Source of the DNA: Phycisphaeraceae bacterium
GTDB taxonomy: Bacteria > Planctomycetota > Phycisphaerae > Phycisphaerales > Phycisphaeraceae
DNA length: 64,000 nucleotides
Direction of reading: 5' to 3'
Assembly (NCBI GenBank): GCA_002716625.1
Contig: PBAS01000061.1
Span: forward strand, 1-64,000
Positions 17,036 through 26,298 of this stretch are shown here, piece by piece. The position numbers were made by a program, and so were the translations under genes. The stretch's first letter is position 1, and each line of letters opens with the position of its first letter. Below the pieces are notes generated by a model that had not been told where the DNA came from, did no database searches, and saw only the letters and a list, made by a program, of their open reading frames with translations.

Positions 17036-18121
17036 CTATTGCCGAGAGTGAATCCATTGCTCCAATTTGTCTGCCAATGCTAAGCCAATCTGCTGGTGTG
17101 CCAAGCGTGTTGGATGGAAGTTGTCATGAAAAATTTCAGTGACGGCATGTTCACGGGCCATTTTCTTAAGTAATTGTACGCAGTCGATGTGGCCTGGTGA
17201 TACGGGATCAAGATCTATCCTGTGCCCGAACCGGACTTGTTCCATTTGCATCTGATTTCGCGAATCCTTTTCAAGATTGATCGTGATGTCCCTGGTAGAA
17301 CCGGGAATCAGAAGGAGCATTGCCATGTCATGAAGCGTTGTGTATTCATTAATCTTGACGAGCAGATCATGAAATTCTTTTGGCCGCACCCTTGGTTGTG
17401 GCTGATCATGGTCAGTTTCTGGTGTGCTCAAGAGTCTTACTGACCAAAGTAACTGGCACAGGCGGCTCCAACGCAATCCACGGATTGGTTGTATGGCTTG
17501 TTGCTGGCGATAATGCTCCGAATCACTCATGTGTTCCCAACTGGCCATGTCATTCCAGCCGCAATGGATCAATATAAGATCTGGGTCAAAGGTGGTACCT
17601 TTTGTGACCAGATATCGCCAAGCTTGAAAAAGTGTATAGCCCGGTACACCTGCATTAATGAATTCAATTCGTGGGTTTTCCAATCTTGATTGGAGTATTT
17701 GTTCGGCTACGTGCGTATAGGTTTCGGTGTGTTTCACGTACAAGCCGAAGGTGGTGGAGTCTCCAATGCTAAGGATTCGAATCTGTCCGGGCGGTTTACG
17801 TACCGAAATGATATGGTCTTCCCGTAAGCCCTGCGGGTTGGAAACCAACCCCGGAAACAGCCAATGGTCGGTCGGCATACTCATGTTGGGTGTCAGCTGC
17901 CAGAATAATTCAGGATCATTGGCAAATAGTGGTTCGGTAACGCGGTATTTGTCTGCCGCAGTCTGCCGGATATGACCCAAAAGAACTGTTTGTTGCTGTG
18001 GTACGAACACGCGAACCAACCCTTCAGCTATGCCAAGTGCGGCGAGGGTCGATACGGCTGCAATCGCTAGTGCTGTTGGTATCCGTCGCCGTTTAGATGC
18101 CATGCTGGTTTTTAGGCTCAT
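17036..18121 (-). CDS. SGNH/GDSL-type hydrolase, membrane anchored
   Basis: A 361-residue protein. An N-terminal helix (about 14-34) after a KRRR cluster should anchor it with the catalytic part outside the cytoplasm. SGNH blocks are visible: ILSIGDSTTFG (Ser nucleophile), the FINAGVPGYT Gly block, HCGWND (Asn block) and DNFHPTRLAHQ (Asp and His). Members are esterases or deacetylases acting on polysaccharides and lipids. It is convergent with the PhyH gene. The target is unknown. Confidence 0.85.
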   Translation of the reverse strand: MSLKTSMASKRRRIPTALAIAAVSTLAALGIAEGLVRVFVPQQQTVLLGHIRQTAADKYRVTEPLFANDPELFWQLTPNMSMPTDHWLFPGLVSNPQGLREDHIISVRKPPGQIRILSIGDSTTFGLYVKHTETYTHVAEQILQSRLENPRIEFINAGVPGYTLFQAWRYLVTKGTTFDPDLILIHCGWNDMASWEHMSDSEHYRQQQAIQPIRGLRWSRLCQLLWSVRLLSTPETDHDQPQPRVRPKEFHDLLVKINEYTTLHDMAMLLLIPGSTRDITINLEKDSRNQMQMEQVRFGHRIDLDPVSPGHIDCVQLLKKMAREHAVTEIFHDNFHPTRLAHQQIGLALADKLEQWIHSRQ

Positions 18122-18311
18122 GGGGTTAATCGTGGGGGTGGCTTGGATATCGTTGGAGTTCAGGAATCAACCGTCCATGGATAACGCCTGGGTTTGGTGG
18201 AAGGGCCGGGACAATGGGTGATCGAGGTCCATTGCCGCTTGCGAGGTATCTGTGTTCCGCATATACAGCTATGTATCTACATGAGGTTGGTAAAGGTGGA
18301 GTTGGACTTGT

Positions 18312-18701
18312 ATGAAGACAGCCCTGATCAATGCACTGGCCGTCGGCTTGGGTGGCTTCTTCGGTGTCTTGGCCCGCTATGGATTGAGTTCGCTGATACA
18401 TCGTCAGTTACCGTCAGCAATTTTCCCCTATGGCACATTGGTCGTGAATCTTTTGGGTTGCCTCTTGATTGGTTTGATCGTTGGTTTTACTGAATCTCGT
18501 CAGTTATTTGGATACCCATTTCGCGCGTTTGTTTTAATTGGCCTTCTGGGTGGTTTTACAACCTTTTCGACATTCGCCTACGAAACATTTGTGATGGTTC
18601 GCAGCACCGAGTACCTGCGAGCCGCCACGAACGTATGCGCACATGTGGCCCTCAGTTTGATTTTCGTGTGGGCTGGTTATGCCCTGGCCACATCAAGATA
18701 G
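18312..18701 (+). CDS. crcB: Fluoride channel Fluc/CrcB
   Basis: A 129-residue, four-helix membrane protein. The Fluc signatures are all present: GGFFGVLARYGLSSL near the start, GTLVVNLLGCLLIGL, and the GGFTTFSTFAYETF pore segment with its TTFST core. Fluc channels are dual-topology homodimers that export fluoride. A single copy is enough for a homodimer. No fluoride riboswitch is recognisable in the 190 bases upstream. Confidence 0.93.
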   Translation: MKTALINALAVGLGGFFGVLARYGLSSLIHRQLPSAIFPYGTLVVNLLGCLLIGLIVGFTESRQLFGYPFRAFVLIGLLGGFTTFSTFAYETFVMVRSTEYLRAATNVCAHVALSLIFVWAGYALATSR

Positions 18702-18718
18702 TTGGCCACAAGCCTGTG

Positions 18719-19588
18719 TTATTCAGGAAAGCGTAGTCTACGCTTGGCGTCATGTTCATGCCACCGGTGCTCGGCTTCTCCGCTATGCCATTTGATCTGT
18801 GATTGAAATTCAACATGGCCGTCAAGGCATACCGCATTGGCTCCCTTGAGATGTCGCTCGCCTATCGGAGCCAAAAGTTCTTCCCGAAAATCTGGAACCA
18901 TATCTACATTGTGTGAATGTTCATCGTTCATTGGGGAGGTGCGGTTCACCTCGGCGTTATACTGATAGTTCGTATTCGTGACGGGAAAGGTATATGCGTT
19001 GTCGGCATGGGTGATAATATTGCTGGGGAACTTGACCCACGACTTTTTACGGTAGAACCATTTGGTCGCATTGGCATTGTGAACCCACTGCGATCCGAGA
19101 AAATTGTAGTTGTAACCATATGATGCCCAGTGCCATTGGGTCGCTCGCCAGGTGACTCTGGGATAGAGGTAGCCAGGTACGTACCGATCATTCATTTGAC
19201 CCGGGTGGCTCGGGCACCAGAGCCCCTGTTCGGTATTTAGTACGTGGTTGTACTCATCGCCTGAGGACGATAGGTATCCATTAATAACGGCTCCCAGCCT
19301 CTGGTAACCCTTGCCCCAAAACCAACCGCCACCAGGATCGACCTTTAGTTTTGAGCGGCGATGATGCTGGAACCAATATTCATAAAACGGCATCCAATCA
19401 TCCCATTCGTTGATATAAGCTTCCATTGCCACGCCCATCGATCGAAGATTGGTTGCACAGGCAATCTGTTCGCCCGAGGCCCGTGCCTTTTCCACAGAGG
19501 GTAGCAGCATGGCAATCAGAAGAGAGATGATTGAGATCACAACGAGTAATTCAATGAGCGTAAAACCTCTGGGGGCGGATTGCTGCAT
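18719..19588 (-). CDS. Type II pseudopilin-like protein, planctomycete type
   Basis: A 289-residue protein. The class III signal peptide is textbook: a short basic leader, then G/FTLIELLVVISIISLLIAMLLPSVEKA, with Glu at position 5 after the cut. The body is long and aromatic-rich, and close to its end lies GANAVCLDGHVEF, the DG pattern seen at the end of many planctomycete pseudopilins. Such proteins occur in dozens per genome. The matching processing enzyme may be the prepilin peptidase at 59497-60969. Confidence 0.9.
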   Translation of the reverse strand: MQQSAPRGFTLIELLVVISIISLLIAMLLPSVEKARASGEQIACATNLRSMGVAMEAYINEWDDWMPFYEYWFQHHRRSKLKVDPGGGWFWGKGYQRLGAVINGYLSSSGDEYNHVLNTEQGLWCPSHPGQMNDRYVPGYLYPRVTWRATQWHWASYGYNYNFLGSQWVHNANATKWFYRKKSWVKFPSNIITHADNAYTFPVTNTNYQYNAEVNRTSPMNDEHSHNVDMVPDFREELLAPIGERHLKGANAVCLDGHVEFQSQIKWHSGEAEHRWHEHDAKRRLRFPE

Positions 19589-19956
19589 GGCTAAAGTCTC
19601 TAATAGGACTTAAACATTTAAAAATATTAGGATCGCCAGTGAATCGTGCTGCTTACAATATCATCTGTATTAATCAGGTTCAATTGTTTCCAAGTAATCC
19701 GCCGTGTGGAAGACCGATGTCACCAATGGCCCCAAGGAAGGATTTATGAAACGTCAGTATCATAACATTACTGACGTTTAAGGATGATATATTGGCATTT
19801 CGTTAATTATTATATAGATGAAATGTTAATATCATGGCATTGATATGATGCCACCAGTCAGCAGGTGGATTGAATTCGAATGTTCTGCCATAAGATCTGG
19901 ACCCTGATTTTTTATTTGCAGCGACAAAGATTTAGATACGCACAGAGGACTCATCA
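19589..19956. other. 368-bp divergent intergenic region with a perfect inverted repeat
   Basis: The gap separates the divergent pseudopilin and M16 protease genes, so both promoters should lie here. It is AT rich. It contains an 11-bp perfect inverted repeat at 19749-19779 and a smaller ATATCA / TGATAT pair near 19830-19850. I see no RNA gene or credible ORF. Confidence 0.6.
19749..19779. repeat. Perfect 11-bp inverted repeat with 9-base spacer
   Basis: AAACGTCAGTA (19749-19759) and TACTGACGTTT (19769-19779) are exact reverse complements around a 9-base spacer. No T run follows on the plus strand, so an operator for the divergent genes is more likely than a terminator. Confidence 0.7.
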
Positions 19957-22833
19957 ATGGATCGTACAAAAACCGTCATCTGGGGTTTATTCATGAGCAT
20001 ACTTCCCTTGAATATGAGTTGCACCACGGATAAAGACAAATCAGGGATGCAGCATGGTGGTGCGACGCCGACCTATAACATCCTGCAGGATCGGGAAGAT
20101 CGCCTGCTGGTCGAATTGCCCAATCGGATGATCGTTGCTGCCCAGCAACTTCATATGGCACCGGTTGTGAGTGTTTACAGTGTTGTTAAAACCGGATCCA
20201 TTTACGAACAACAAGCTAGCCCGGGTCATGGGTCGGGCCTTTCGCATTTCCTAGAACACCTGGTGTCAGGTGGTAGCACGACAAATCGTACGGAAGCCGA
20301 GTCGACGGCAACCTTGGCCCAGATGGGCGCAAGGACAAATGCATCGACCAGTCTTGATAAGGTTCGTTACTACATCAACACAACCAGTGAACATACTGCC
20401 ACGGCTGTTGAACTGATGTCGGATTGGCTCGCCAATTGCACGATCGGGCAGCGTGAATATGCCCGGGAGCGAGATGTGATTCAACGAGAGTTCGAGATGG
20501 GGCGGGGCGATCCCATGCGGATTTTCTGGAAGCTGACTCAGCGTGCACGATTTACGCGTCATCCGGCACGGCACCCTACGATCGGTTACTTGGATCAGTT
20601 CCTCAAGATTTCACGTGATGATATCTACGCCTTTTACAAACAGATGTATGCCCCGAACAACATCGTTTTTGTGGTTGTGGGAGATATAAATAAACAGCAG
20701 GTTATTGACCAGGTTGCCGCGCTATGGGCTGATGTTCCCAGTCGACCATTGCCGGAAATCCGCTTCCCGGTCGAACCTCGTCTGGATGAGCCGCGTCAGA
20801 TCCTCGCTGCGGTTGATATCAAGCGGCCTCGAATCAGATTAATTTGGCCGGGGACTCAACTGGCCGCATCCGGGGATTTTGAGCTTGATGTACTGGCCGA
20901 AATTCTTGGTAAAGGTGAAGCAAGTCGTCTTGTACAAGTGGTGCGTGACCAGGAAAGGGCGGTTAATCGGATCGATGCCTATAACGCCAGTTTTACATGG
21001 GGGCCGGGGATGTTCGGGATAGATGCTGATATTGCAGATATTCAACCGGACCCCACCAAACCACTATTTTCAGCGGAACAGGCCATTGAATTTTCCAAGG
21101 AAATCATCCTCGATCAGATCCATCGTATTCGAACTGAGGGGATTACCGCCGAGGAACTGGCACGTGCCAAACGCCAAATCCTTGCGGATGTTGTTGCAGG
21201 TGGCCAGACCGTTCACGCCCTTGCGGGACAACTTAGCAGCGATTTGGCGGGCATGGGTGATCCAGACTACACGGCCCATTATGCCCAGAAGGTCCAGAAG
21301 ATGACTGCCGAGCAAGTGGTTGCGGTTGCCAAGCAATTCCTGGATCCGAATCGGGTGTCGATGATTACACTTGTTCCACTTGAACCAGGCCAACAGCAGA
21401 CTCCCATTGAGAGATTGTTTGATGAACCCATCAGTTCTGGAGAACCGATTCAGACCATCAATCTGGATAATGCGGTCATTGCCGACCAGGTTCGAAAGAA
21501 ACTGACTGCGGTACAGGACGATGTCCCGGCCATCCATATCGACCCAATTCAAAAGCACGTATTGCCCAATGGGATGCGGGTCCTGATTGGTCGTTCAACC
21601 CTCGTTCCTGTCGTCGCAATCGAACTGATTCAATTGGGCGGACTATTGGGTGACGAAGTTGGCAGGGAAGGTTTGGCTGGCGCCATTGGCTCGATGCGAA
21701 GGCGGGGAACAACCACACGCTCAGCACAGGAAATTGCCGAGGAGGTGGATCAGCTTGGCGCCACTTTGAGTACCAGTGGTCGTATCAATTCGAGTGCAAC
21801 GCAGGCATTCTGTTTCAAGGAAGATTTGCCGCAGGTCATGGAAATCGTCGGTGATGTTGTCCTCAACCCGACATTTCCAGCCGGGGAATGGCAAAAGATG
21901 CAGCCTCGATTATTAGCAGCCATCGATCGGCAGACGGATCGGTGGTACGGTGAGTTACGGCACCACTTCCTACCGGCATTTTTTGGTGATTCACCCATGG
22001 CTTATACATCCTTGGGACGGCGTGAGGCTGTGGCTCAATTCACGGTTGAGGATCTAGGGCAGACTTATCAGGAGACACTGGCAGCTGAAGAGATGGTTCT
22101 GGCGGTGTTTGGTGATATTGACCCCGTCCAGGTTCTTGAACTGGCTGAGCGACATTTCAACTCGCTTCCCGCCAAGGGCATCAGTCAATTTGAGCCCGGA
22201 AGGCCTTCGGTGCCGGCACCAAATGTTATTCAAGCCAAGACGCCCAAAGAACTTGCGGCAGTACACATTGGCTTCGGACCAGCCACCACCTATCGCAGCG
22301 CGGACTATCCCGTACTGGAAGTCCTGGCTAATGTGTTTGACCGATTCCCCTCAGGTTGGTTGACTGAACAGCTTCGCGGTGAGGGCGAAGGATTGGCCTA
22401 TGCAGTACACAGTATACAAAGATCTGGTTTGGTGCCCGGGTACTTTGAGATCACTTTCAACGCAAATGCACAAAAGGTAACCGATGCCCTGGGCCGGACC
22501 GTGAGCGTGGTTGAAAGAGCAAAGAATGAACTGGTGTCAGATCAGACGCTTGCTGATGCCAAGTCTGCGGTGTTGACCAGTGCCTTGTTGCGCCGGCAAT
22601 CCAATCGTCAGCGTGCACAACAAGCAGCGCTCGACGAGATTTATGGATTGGGCTTTGACCATACCACGCGGTACATGGAACAGGTCAATAGTGTTGATGC
22701 ACAGTTACTACGCTCCGTGGCGCAAAAATATTTGACGAATCCGGTCATCGTGGTACTTACGCACCGGGCTTATCCGCCGGATGAATTGATCATGGCTGCC
22801 GGGTCACTGATGCCGTCACCATCATCTGATTAG
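19957..22833 (+). CDS. M16 family zinc protease, lipoprotein
   Basis: A 958-residue protein with two M16 (pitrilysin-like) halves. AGAGGA precedes the ATG. A lipoprotein signal ends in LNMSC (Cys22). The first half holds the inverted zinc motif HFLEH at 97-101 and a downstream ERDVIQREFE helix with the third ligand Glu. The second half, from about residue 535 (KHVLPNGMRVLIGRS), lacks the motif, as is normal for fused M16 proteases, where it closes the chamber. It probably degrades peptides in the periplasm. Confidence 0.92.
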   Translation: MDRTKTVIWGLFMSILPLNMSCTTDKDKSGMQHGGATPTYNILQDREDRLLVELPNRMIVAAQQLHMAPVVSVYSVVKTGSIYEQQASPGHGSGLSHFLEHLVSGGSTTNRTEAESTATLAQMGARTNASTSLDKVRYYINTTSEHTATAVELMSDWLANCTIGQREYARERDVIQREFEMGRGDPMRIFWKLTQRARFTRHPARHPTIGYLDQFLKISRDDIYAFYKQMYAPNNIVFVVVGDINKQQVIDQVAALWADVPSRPLPEIRFPVEPRLDEPRQILAAVDIKRPRIRLIWPGTQLAASGDFELDVLAEILGKGEASRLVQVVRDQERAVNRIDAYNASFTWGPGMFGIDADIADIQPDPTKPLFSAEQAIEFSKEIILDQIHRIRTEGITAEELARAKRQILADVVAGGQTVHALAGQLSSDLAGMGDPDYTAHYAQKVQKMTAEQVVAVAKQFLDPNRVSMITLVPLEPGQQQTPIERLFDEPISSGEPIQTINLDNAVIADQVRKKLTAVQDDVPAIHIDPIQKHVLPNGMRVLIGRSTLVPVVAIELIQLGGLLGDEVGREGLAGAIGSMRRRGTTTRSAQEIAEEVDQLGATLSTSGRINSSATQAFCFKEDLPQVMEIVGDVVLNPTFPAGEWQKMQPRLLAAIDRQTDRWYGELRHHFLPAFFGDSPMAYTSLGRREAVAQFTVEDLGQTYQETLAAEEMVLAVFGDIDPVQVLELAERHFNSLPAKGISQFEPGRPSVPAPNVIQAKTPKELAAVHIGFGPATTYRSADYPVLEVLANVFDRFPSGWLTEQLRGEGEGLAYAVHSIQRSGLVPGYFEITFNANAQKVTDALGRTVSVVERAKNELVSDQTLADAKSAVLTSALLRRQSNRQRAQQAALDEIYGLGFDHTTRYMEQVNSVDAQLLRSVAQKYLTNPVIVVLTHRAYPPDELIMAAGSLMPSPSSD

Positions 22834-22835
22834 TC

Positions 22836-22890
22836 CTGCGATCCATACAACCTTCCATGAGGTTTAACGTGCCCTTCGCATGGATCGCAG
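22836..22890. repeat. 11-bp perfect inverted repeat after the M16 gene
   Basis: CTGCGATCCAT (22836-22846) pairs exactly with ATGGATCGCAG (22880-22890) across a 33-base loop, immediately after the protease stop codon. No T run follows. It may end or protect the mRNA. A second pair, TGGTCAG / CTGACCA (23006-23012, 23024-23030), lies before the next gene's stop. Confidence 0.6.
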
Positions 22891-23040
22891 ACCCTCCTCC
22901 AGCTAGATAGTGATGATGTGGGTAAGCAAGTCGGATACCTGGGGGACTTTAGGCAGCATGGCAGACTTGGTAGATAGTCTTGAACCTCAATGCGGTATCT
23001 AGTGATGGTCAGATTGGCCTAGGCTGACCAGCTGAAAGGA

Positions 23041-23487
23041 TCAGGAGATCTTTTGGAGGCGAACAACCAGCCGGTGCCGCAGCTTGGTCACTGGATCATA
23101 GATTTCAGCCTGTGCAATTGACTTTTTCCTATCGGGTGCCAAGAACCTGGGAACGAAGAAAGGCTCTTGATATTTGTTGATCCAACGGGTTAGTTCATAC
23201 CGATTGGCGGTTCCAATATCAATCAACTCAATCTGGGCTACATATTCTCGGTTAAGCCACAACTGGAGGTTATGGTAGGAATGAGCGGTGCGGTTGATCA
23301 GGAGAAATGTTTCGTCCTCTCGAATGACAATGATATCCAGGTCATCGCCAAGTTGGGCTTCAGTGGGAAATGCGTGCTTTGGCAACTCCTTCACGACAGG
23401 AGGGATGACCGAAACTGGGCGTAGGTCAGCACAGCCCGTGACCAGCAGAAGTCCACATAGGAACGCAAGGTGTGAGTTGCATGGCAT
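23041..23487 (-). CDS. Small lipoprotein of unknown function
   Basis: The start at 23487 is chosen because MPCNSHLAFLCGLLLVTGC gives a clean lipoprotein signal with Cys at position 19; the frame is open to 23589 but the extra residues do not look like a natural N terminus. The product is about 149 residues. The mature part appears as beta strands with charged residues (LDIIVIREDETFLLINRTAHSY, LWLNREYVAQIELI). I do not recognise a family. It lies alone between the M16 and glmS genes. Confidence 0.65.
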   Translation of the reverse strand: MPCNSHLAFLCGLLLVTGCADLRPVSVIPPVVKELPKHAFPTEAQLGDDLDIIVIREDETFLLINRTAHSYHNLQLWLNREYVAQIELIDIGTANRYELTRWINKYQEPFFVPRFLAPDRKKSIAQAEIYDPVTKLRHRLVVRLQKIS

Positions 23488-23790
23488 CCTTGCATCATGC
23501 ACCAAAGAAGGAAAAACAGCAAGGTGACTATGGTCAGGTGACTGGGACAAGTGGAAAATAAGCCCTACGGGCTTGTGCCTCCCAAGCAAGCCTGTTCAGG
23601 TGCCTTGATGTGGATGTTCCCCAAGGGAATGGCCTGGCTCAGGTGGAATGGGTCACCCGAGGCAATTTGCCTATGTATCCGCCGAATACCACGCTTAAGG
23701 TCAATATAAAGACCAATCCAGTCGATCATAACTGTACAAGATAAGGCCCCTAGAATAGTGAGATTCAGGGGAGGTATCATTGGAGAAGTC
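23488..23790. other. 303-bp intergenic region before glmS
   Basis: It lies between the divergent lipoprotein gene and glmS. A 6-bp hairpin (AAGCCC / GGGCTT, 23560-23574) and a possible glmS -10 (TAGAAT, 23751-23756) are visible. I find no glmS ribozyme core and no credible ORF. Confidence 0.45.
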
Positions 23791-25671
23791 ATGTGTGGAA
23801 TTGTCGCTTATGTGGGGAGCAAGCCGGTTGCCCCGCTCCTGATTGAGGGCCTCAAACGATTGGAGTATCGGGGCTACGACTCTGCGGGTCTGGCCTCGAT
23901 TGCCGATGGCCGGGTAAAGGTGGCTAGATCAGTGGGGCGGGTCAGTGTACTTGAGTCATTAATTGGTGACTCCGAATCATTCACCGGCACACTGGGGATT
24001 GCCCATACCCGTTGGGCCACACACGGGCCACCAACCGAACCCAACGCTCACCCCCATTGTGGGAGAACCCGGTGCGGCCATACAGTCAGTATTGTTTGCA
24101 ATGGCATCATTGAGAACTATACAACGCTGAAGAAGTACCTCGCTGACCATGGCCACGAATTTCAATCAGACACTGATACGGAAGTTCTCGTTGCACTCAT
24201 TGCCGAGTTGTATGACGGCAATCTAGAGGGAGCGGTCCAACAAGCGTTGCGGGAAGTAACCGGTGCCTATGCAATTGCCGTCATCTGTGATGCTGAACCC
24301 CACACCTTGGTTTGCGCCCGCAAGGGTTCACCGCTGATTATTGGCATTGCAGACAAGAGTTTTATTGTTGCTTCTGATGCTGCAGCCATTATCTCGCACA
24401 CCACCCAGGTGATTACATTGGATGATTATCAGGTGACCAAGCTCTGCGCCGGCCCAACGGATAAGCTCACATCACAGGGTGGTCCATGGTCCGCTGATTT
24501 CAAAACGACCACCCTTGACAATATTCAGGTGAATTCGACGGTCAGCCAACTGGATTATGATCTTGAGAAGATCGAACTTGGCGGGTATCCGCACTTTATG
24601 CTCAAAGAGATTATGGAACAGCCCGAGGCGATCCGTAATTGCCTGCGCGGGCGATTAGAAAAGCATCAATCGCGGGTTGTGATGGGTGGTTTGAGTAAAT
24701 GCGCGCGTGATATTGTCCGGGCCAAGCGATTTGTCTTGACGGCACAGGGTACCGCCTATCTGGCGGCACAGATTGGTGAGTATCTGCTCCAAGATTTAGC
24801 CAGAGTGCCAGCACGTTGTGAATATGCCAGCGAATTCCGTTATCGCAACCCCATTATTGAAGAGGATTCGGTGGTTGTGGCCGTTAGCCAATCGGGTGAA
24901 ACCGCCGATACCCTTGCGGCTTTATGCGAGGCCAAGGAACGCGGAGCATTAGCATTGGGTATCGTCAACGCGGTAGGGTCATCCATTGCACGTGAAACTG
25001 ATGCGGGTATCTATCTGCATGTGGGACCGGAGATCGGTGTTGCATCGACCAAGGCCTTTGTGGGGCAGGTTCTGGTCTTGGCGCTGCTCAGTTTGTATAT
25101 CGGTAAGCGGAAGTACCTGTCCGATGAGGTGGTAGAGTCCTATCTGGCTGAAATTGATCAACTTTCACATTACGCCGAGCGTACCCTTGAGCAATCAGAT
25201 CACATTCGTCACTGTGTCGAAAGCTATGTCGATCGAGATAATTGGCTATTCCTTGGTCGTGGCTACAACTATCCGGTCGCGATGGAAGGGGCCCTGAAAC
25301 TTAAAGAAATCTCCTATATTCATGCTGAGGGTATGCCAGCGGCCGAGATGAAGCATGGGCCGATCGCTCTGATCGACGACGGAATGCCAGTGGTCTTTGT
25401 TGCTCCCCAAGGCAGCCAATATGACAAGGTCATCTCAAATATCGAGCAGGTACGGGCTCGTGGCGGCCGGATCATCGCCGTGGCCACGGAAGGGGATGAC
25501 CGCATCGGTCAGTATGCTGATTCAGTCTTCTATATTCCGGTGATGCCCGAGGCCCTGCAGCCGGTAATCAGTGTGCTGCCGTTGCAGTTGTTAGCCTACC
25601 ACGCCGCGGTGTTGCGTGGTCAGGACGTGGATAAACCACGAAATCTGGCCAAGAGTGTCACGGTTGAATAA
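23791..25671 (+). CDS. glmS: Glutamine-fructose-6-phosphate aminotransferase (isomerizing)
   Basis: The start at 23791 is fixed by GGAGAAG upstream and by the need for Cys as residue 2 (MCGIVAYVG), the nucleophile of the class II glutaminase domain. The product has 626 residues. The glutaminase domain (1-225) has RLEYRGYDSAG and HTRWATHGPP. Two SIS domains follow (VSQSGETADTLAAL near 375 and a second with GRGYNYPVAMEGALKLKE), and the terminus reads KPRNLAKSVTVE. It makes glucosamine-6-phosphate for amino-sugar synthesis in the cytoplasm. Confidence 0.97.
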   Translation: MCGIVAYVGSKPVAPLLIEGLKRLEYRGYDSAGLASIADGRVKVARSVGRVSVLESLIGDSESFTGTLGIAHTRWATHGPPTEPNAHPHCGRTRCGHTVSIVCNGIIENYTTLKKYLADHGHEFQSDTDTEVLVALIAELYDGNLEGAVQQALREVTGAYAIAVICDAEPHTLVCARKGSPLIIGIADKSFIVASDAAAIISHTTQVITLDDYQVTKLCAGPTDKLTSQGGPWSADFKTTTLDNIQVNSTVSQLDYDLEKIELGGYPHFMLKEIMEQPEAIRNCLRGRLEKHQSRVVMGGLSKCARDIVRAKRFVLTAQGTAYLAAQIGEYLLQDLARVPARCEYASEFRYRNPIIEEDSVVVAVSQSGETADTLAALCEAKERGALALGIVNAVGSSIARETDAGIYLHVGPEIGVASTKAFVGQVLVLALLSLYIGKRKYLSDEVVESYLAEIDQLSHYAERTLEQSDHIRHCVESYVDRDNWLFLGRGYNYPVAMEGALKLKEISYIHAEGMPAAEMKHGPIALIDDGMPVVFVAPQGSQYDKVISNIEQVRARGGRIIAVATEGDDRIGQYADSVFYIPVMPEALQPVISVLPLQLLAYHAAVLRGQDVDKPRNLAKSVTVE

Positions 25672-25722
25672 CCAGCTCCCAAAATCTGTTAGAATCCCGG
25701 TCTGAGCATAAGGGGATTCAAC

Positions 25723-26298
25723 ATGCAATTCAGAAGACTTCTTTTAGTAAGCGTGCTGGCGGTACTGGCCAGTTCTTTTGGCTGCACGACGTATGTAAAT
25801 ATACCACCGCAAGCCAACGATGTGGCCAGCCACAATCCTAATCAGGGAAGTGTCCTGGCGGTTCAACATCAAGCGTTATCAGCTGTGGTGGATTATTACA
25901 AGATCGATCAGCCCTTTACGGTTTCGCCTTTACCAAAAACGGCTCCATCGTTCTGTTTGACCATGGCCCATAATGTGAACTGCAACGCAACTGTCGATCG
26001 TATCGCCGGCGCGCCTAAGATTGAGATCAAGCGGTTGCATATTCGGGGTTGGAATGCCCAGGTCGATATAGTCCACCATGGATCACAGATCGTGGAAAGT
26101 GATTTGGCAGGTACGGATCTGCAGGGCGATCAGGTGTCAACCGAGTTGGGAAATAACTCACGTCAAGCGATTACCGTAAGCCTTCAGTATCAAATGTTTT
26201 CAGGCTGGCGGACAAAGCGCGTTAAGGTGTGGCTTGTCGATGTTGACCAGGTACTACTTGCCGAAGTTCGCCCGTCACAGGTTGATATGGCACCATGA
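25723..26298 (+). CDS. Lipoprotein of unknown function
   Basis: A 191-residue protein with a lipoprotein signal (LASSFGC, Cys21) and a beta-rich mature part, including a C-terminal half reading LGNNSRQAITVSLQYQMFSGWRTKRVKVWLVDV. This resembles the fold of YcfL-like periplasmic lipoproteins, but I cannot confirm that. AAGGGG precedes the ATG. Its stop overlaps the start of the next gene (ATGA at 26295-26298), so the two are probably translated together. Confidence 0.7.
   Translation: MQFRRLLLVSVLAVLASSFGCTTYVNIPPQANDVASHNPNQGSVLAVQHQALSAVVDYYKIDQPFTVSPLPKTAPSFCLTMAHNVNCNATVDRIAGAPKIEIKRLHIRGWNAQVDIVHHGSQIVESDLAGTDLQGDQVSTELGNNSRQAITVSLQYQMFSGWRTKRVKVWLVDVDQVLLAEVRPSQVDMAP

Noticed and set aside
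18122-18311. Fluoride riboswitch upstream of crcB
   Set aside because: The conserved GGNGAUGG-type start and pseudoknot elements of the crcB motif are not visible in the 190 bases before the gene.
23488-23790. glmS ribozyme before glmS
   Set aside because: No ribozyme core is recognisable, and the element is known chiefly from Firmicutes.
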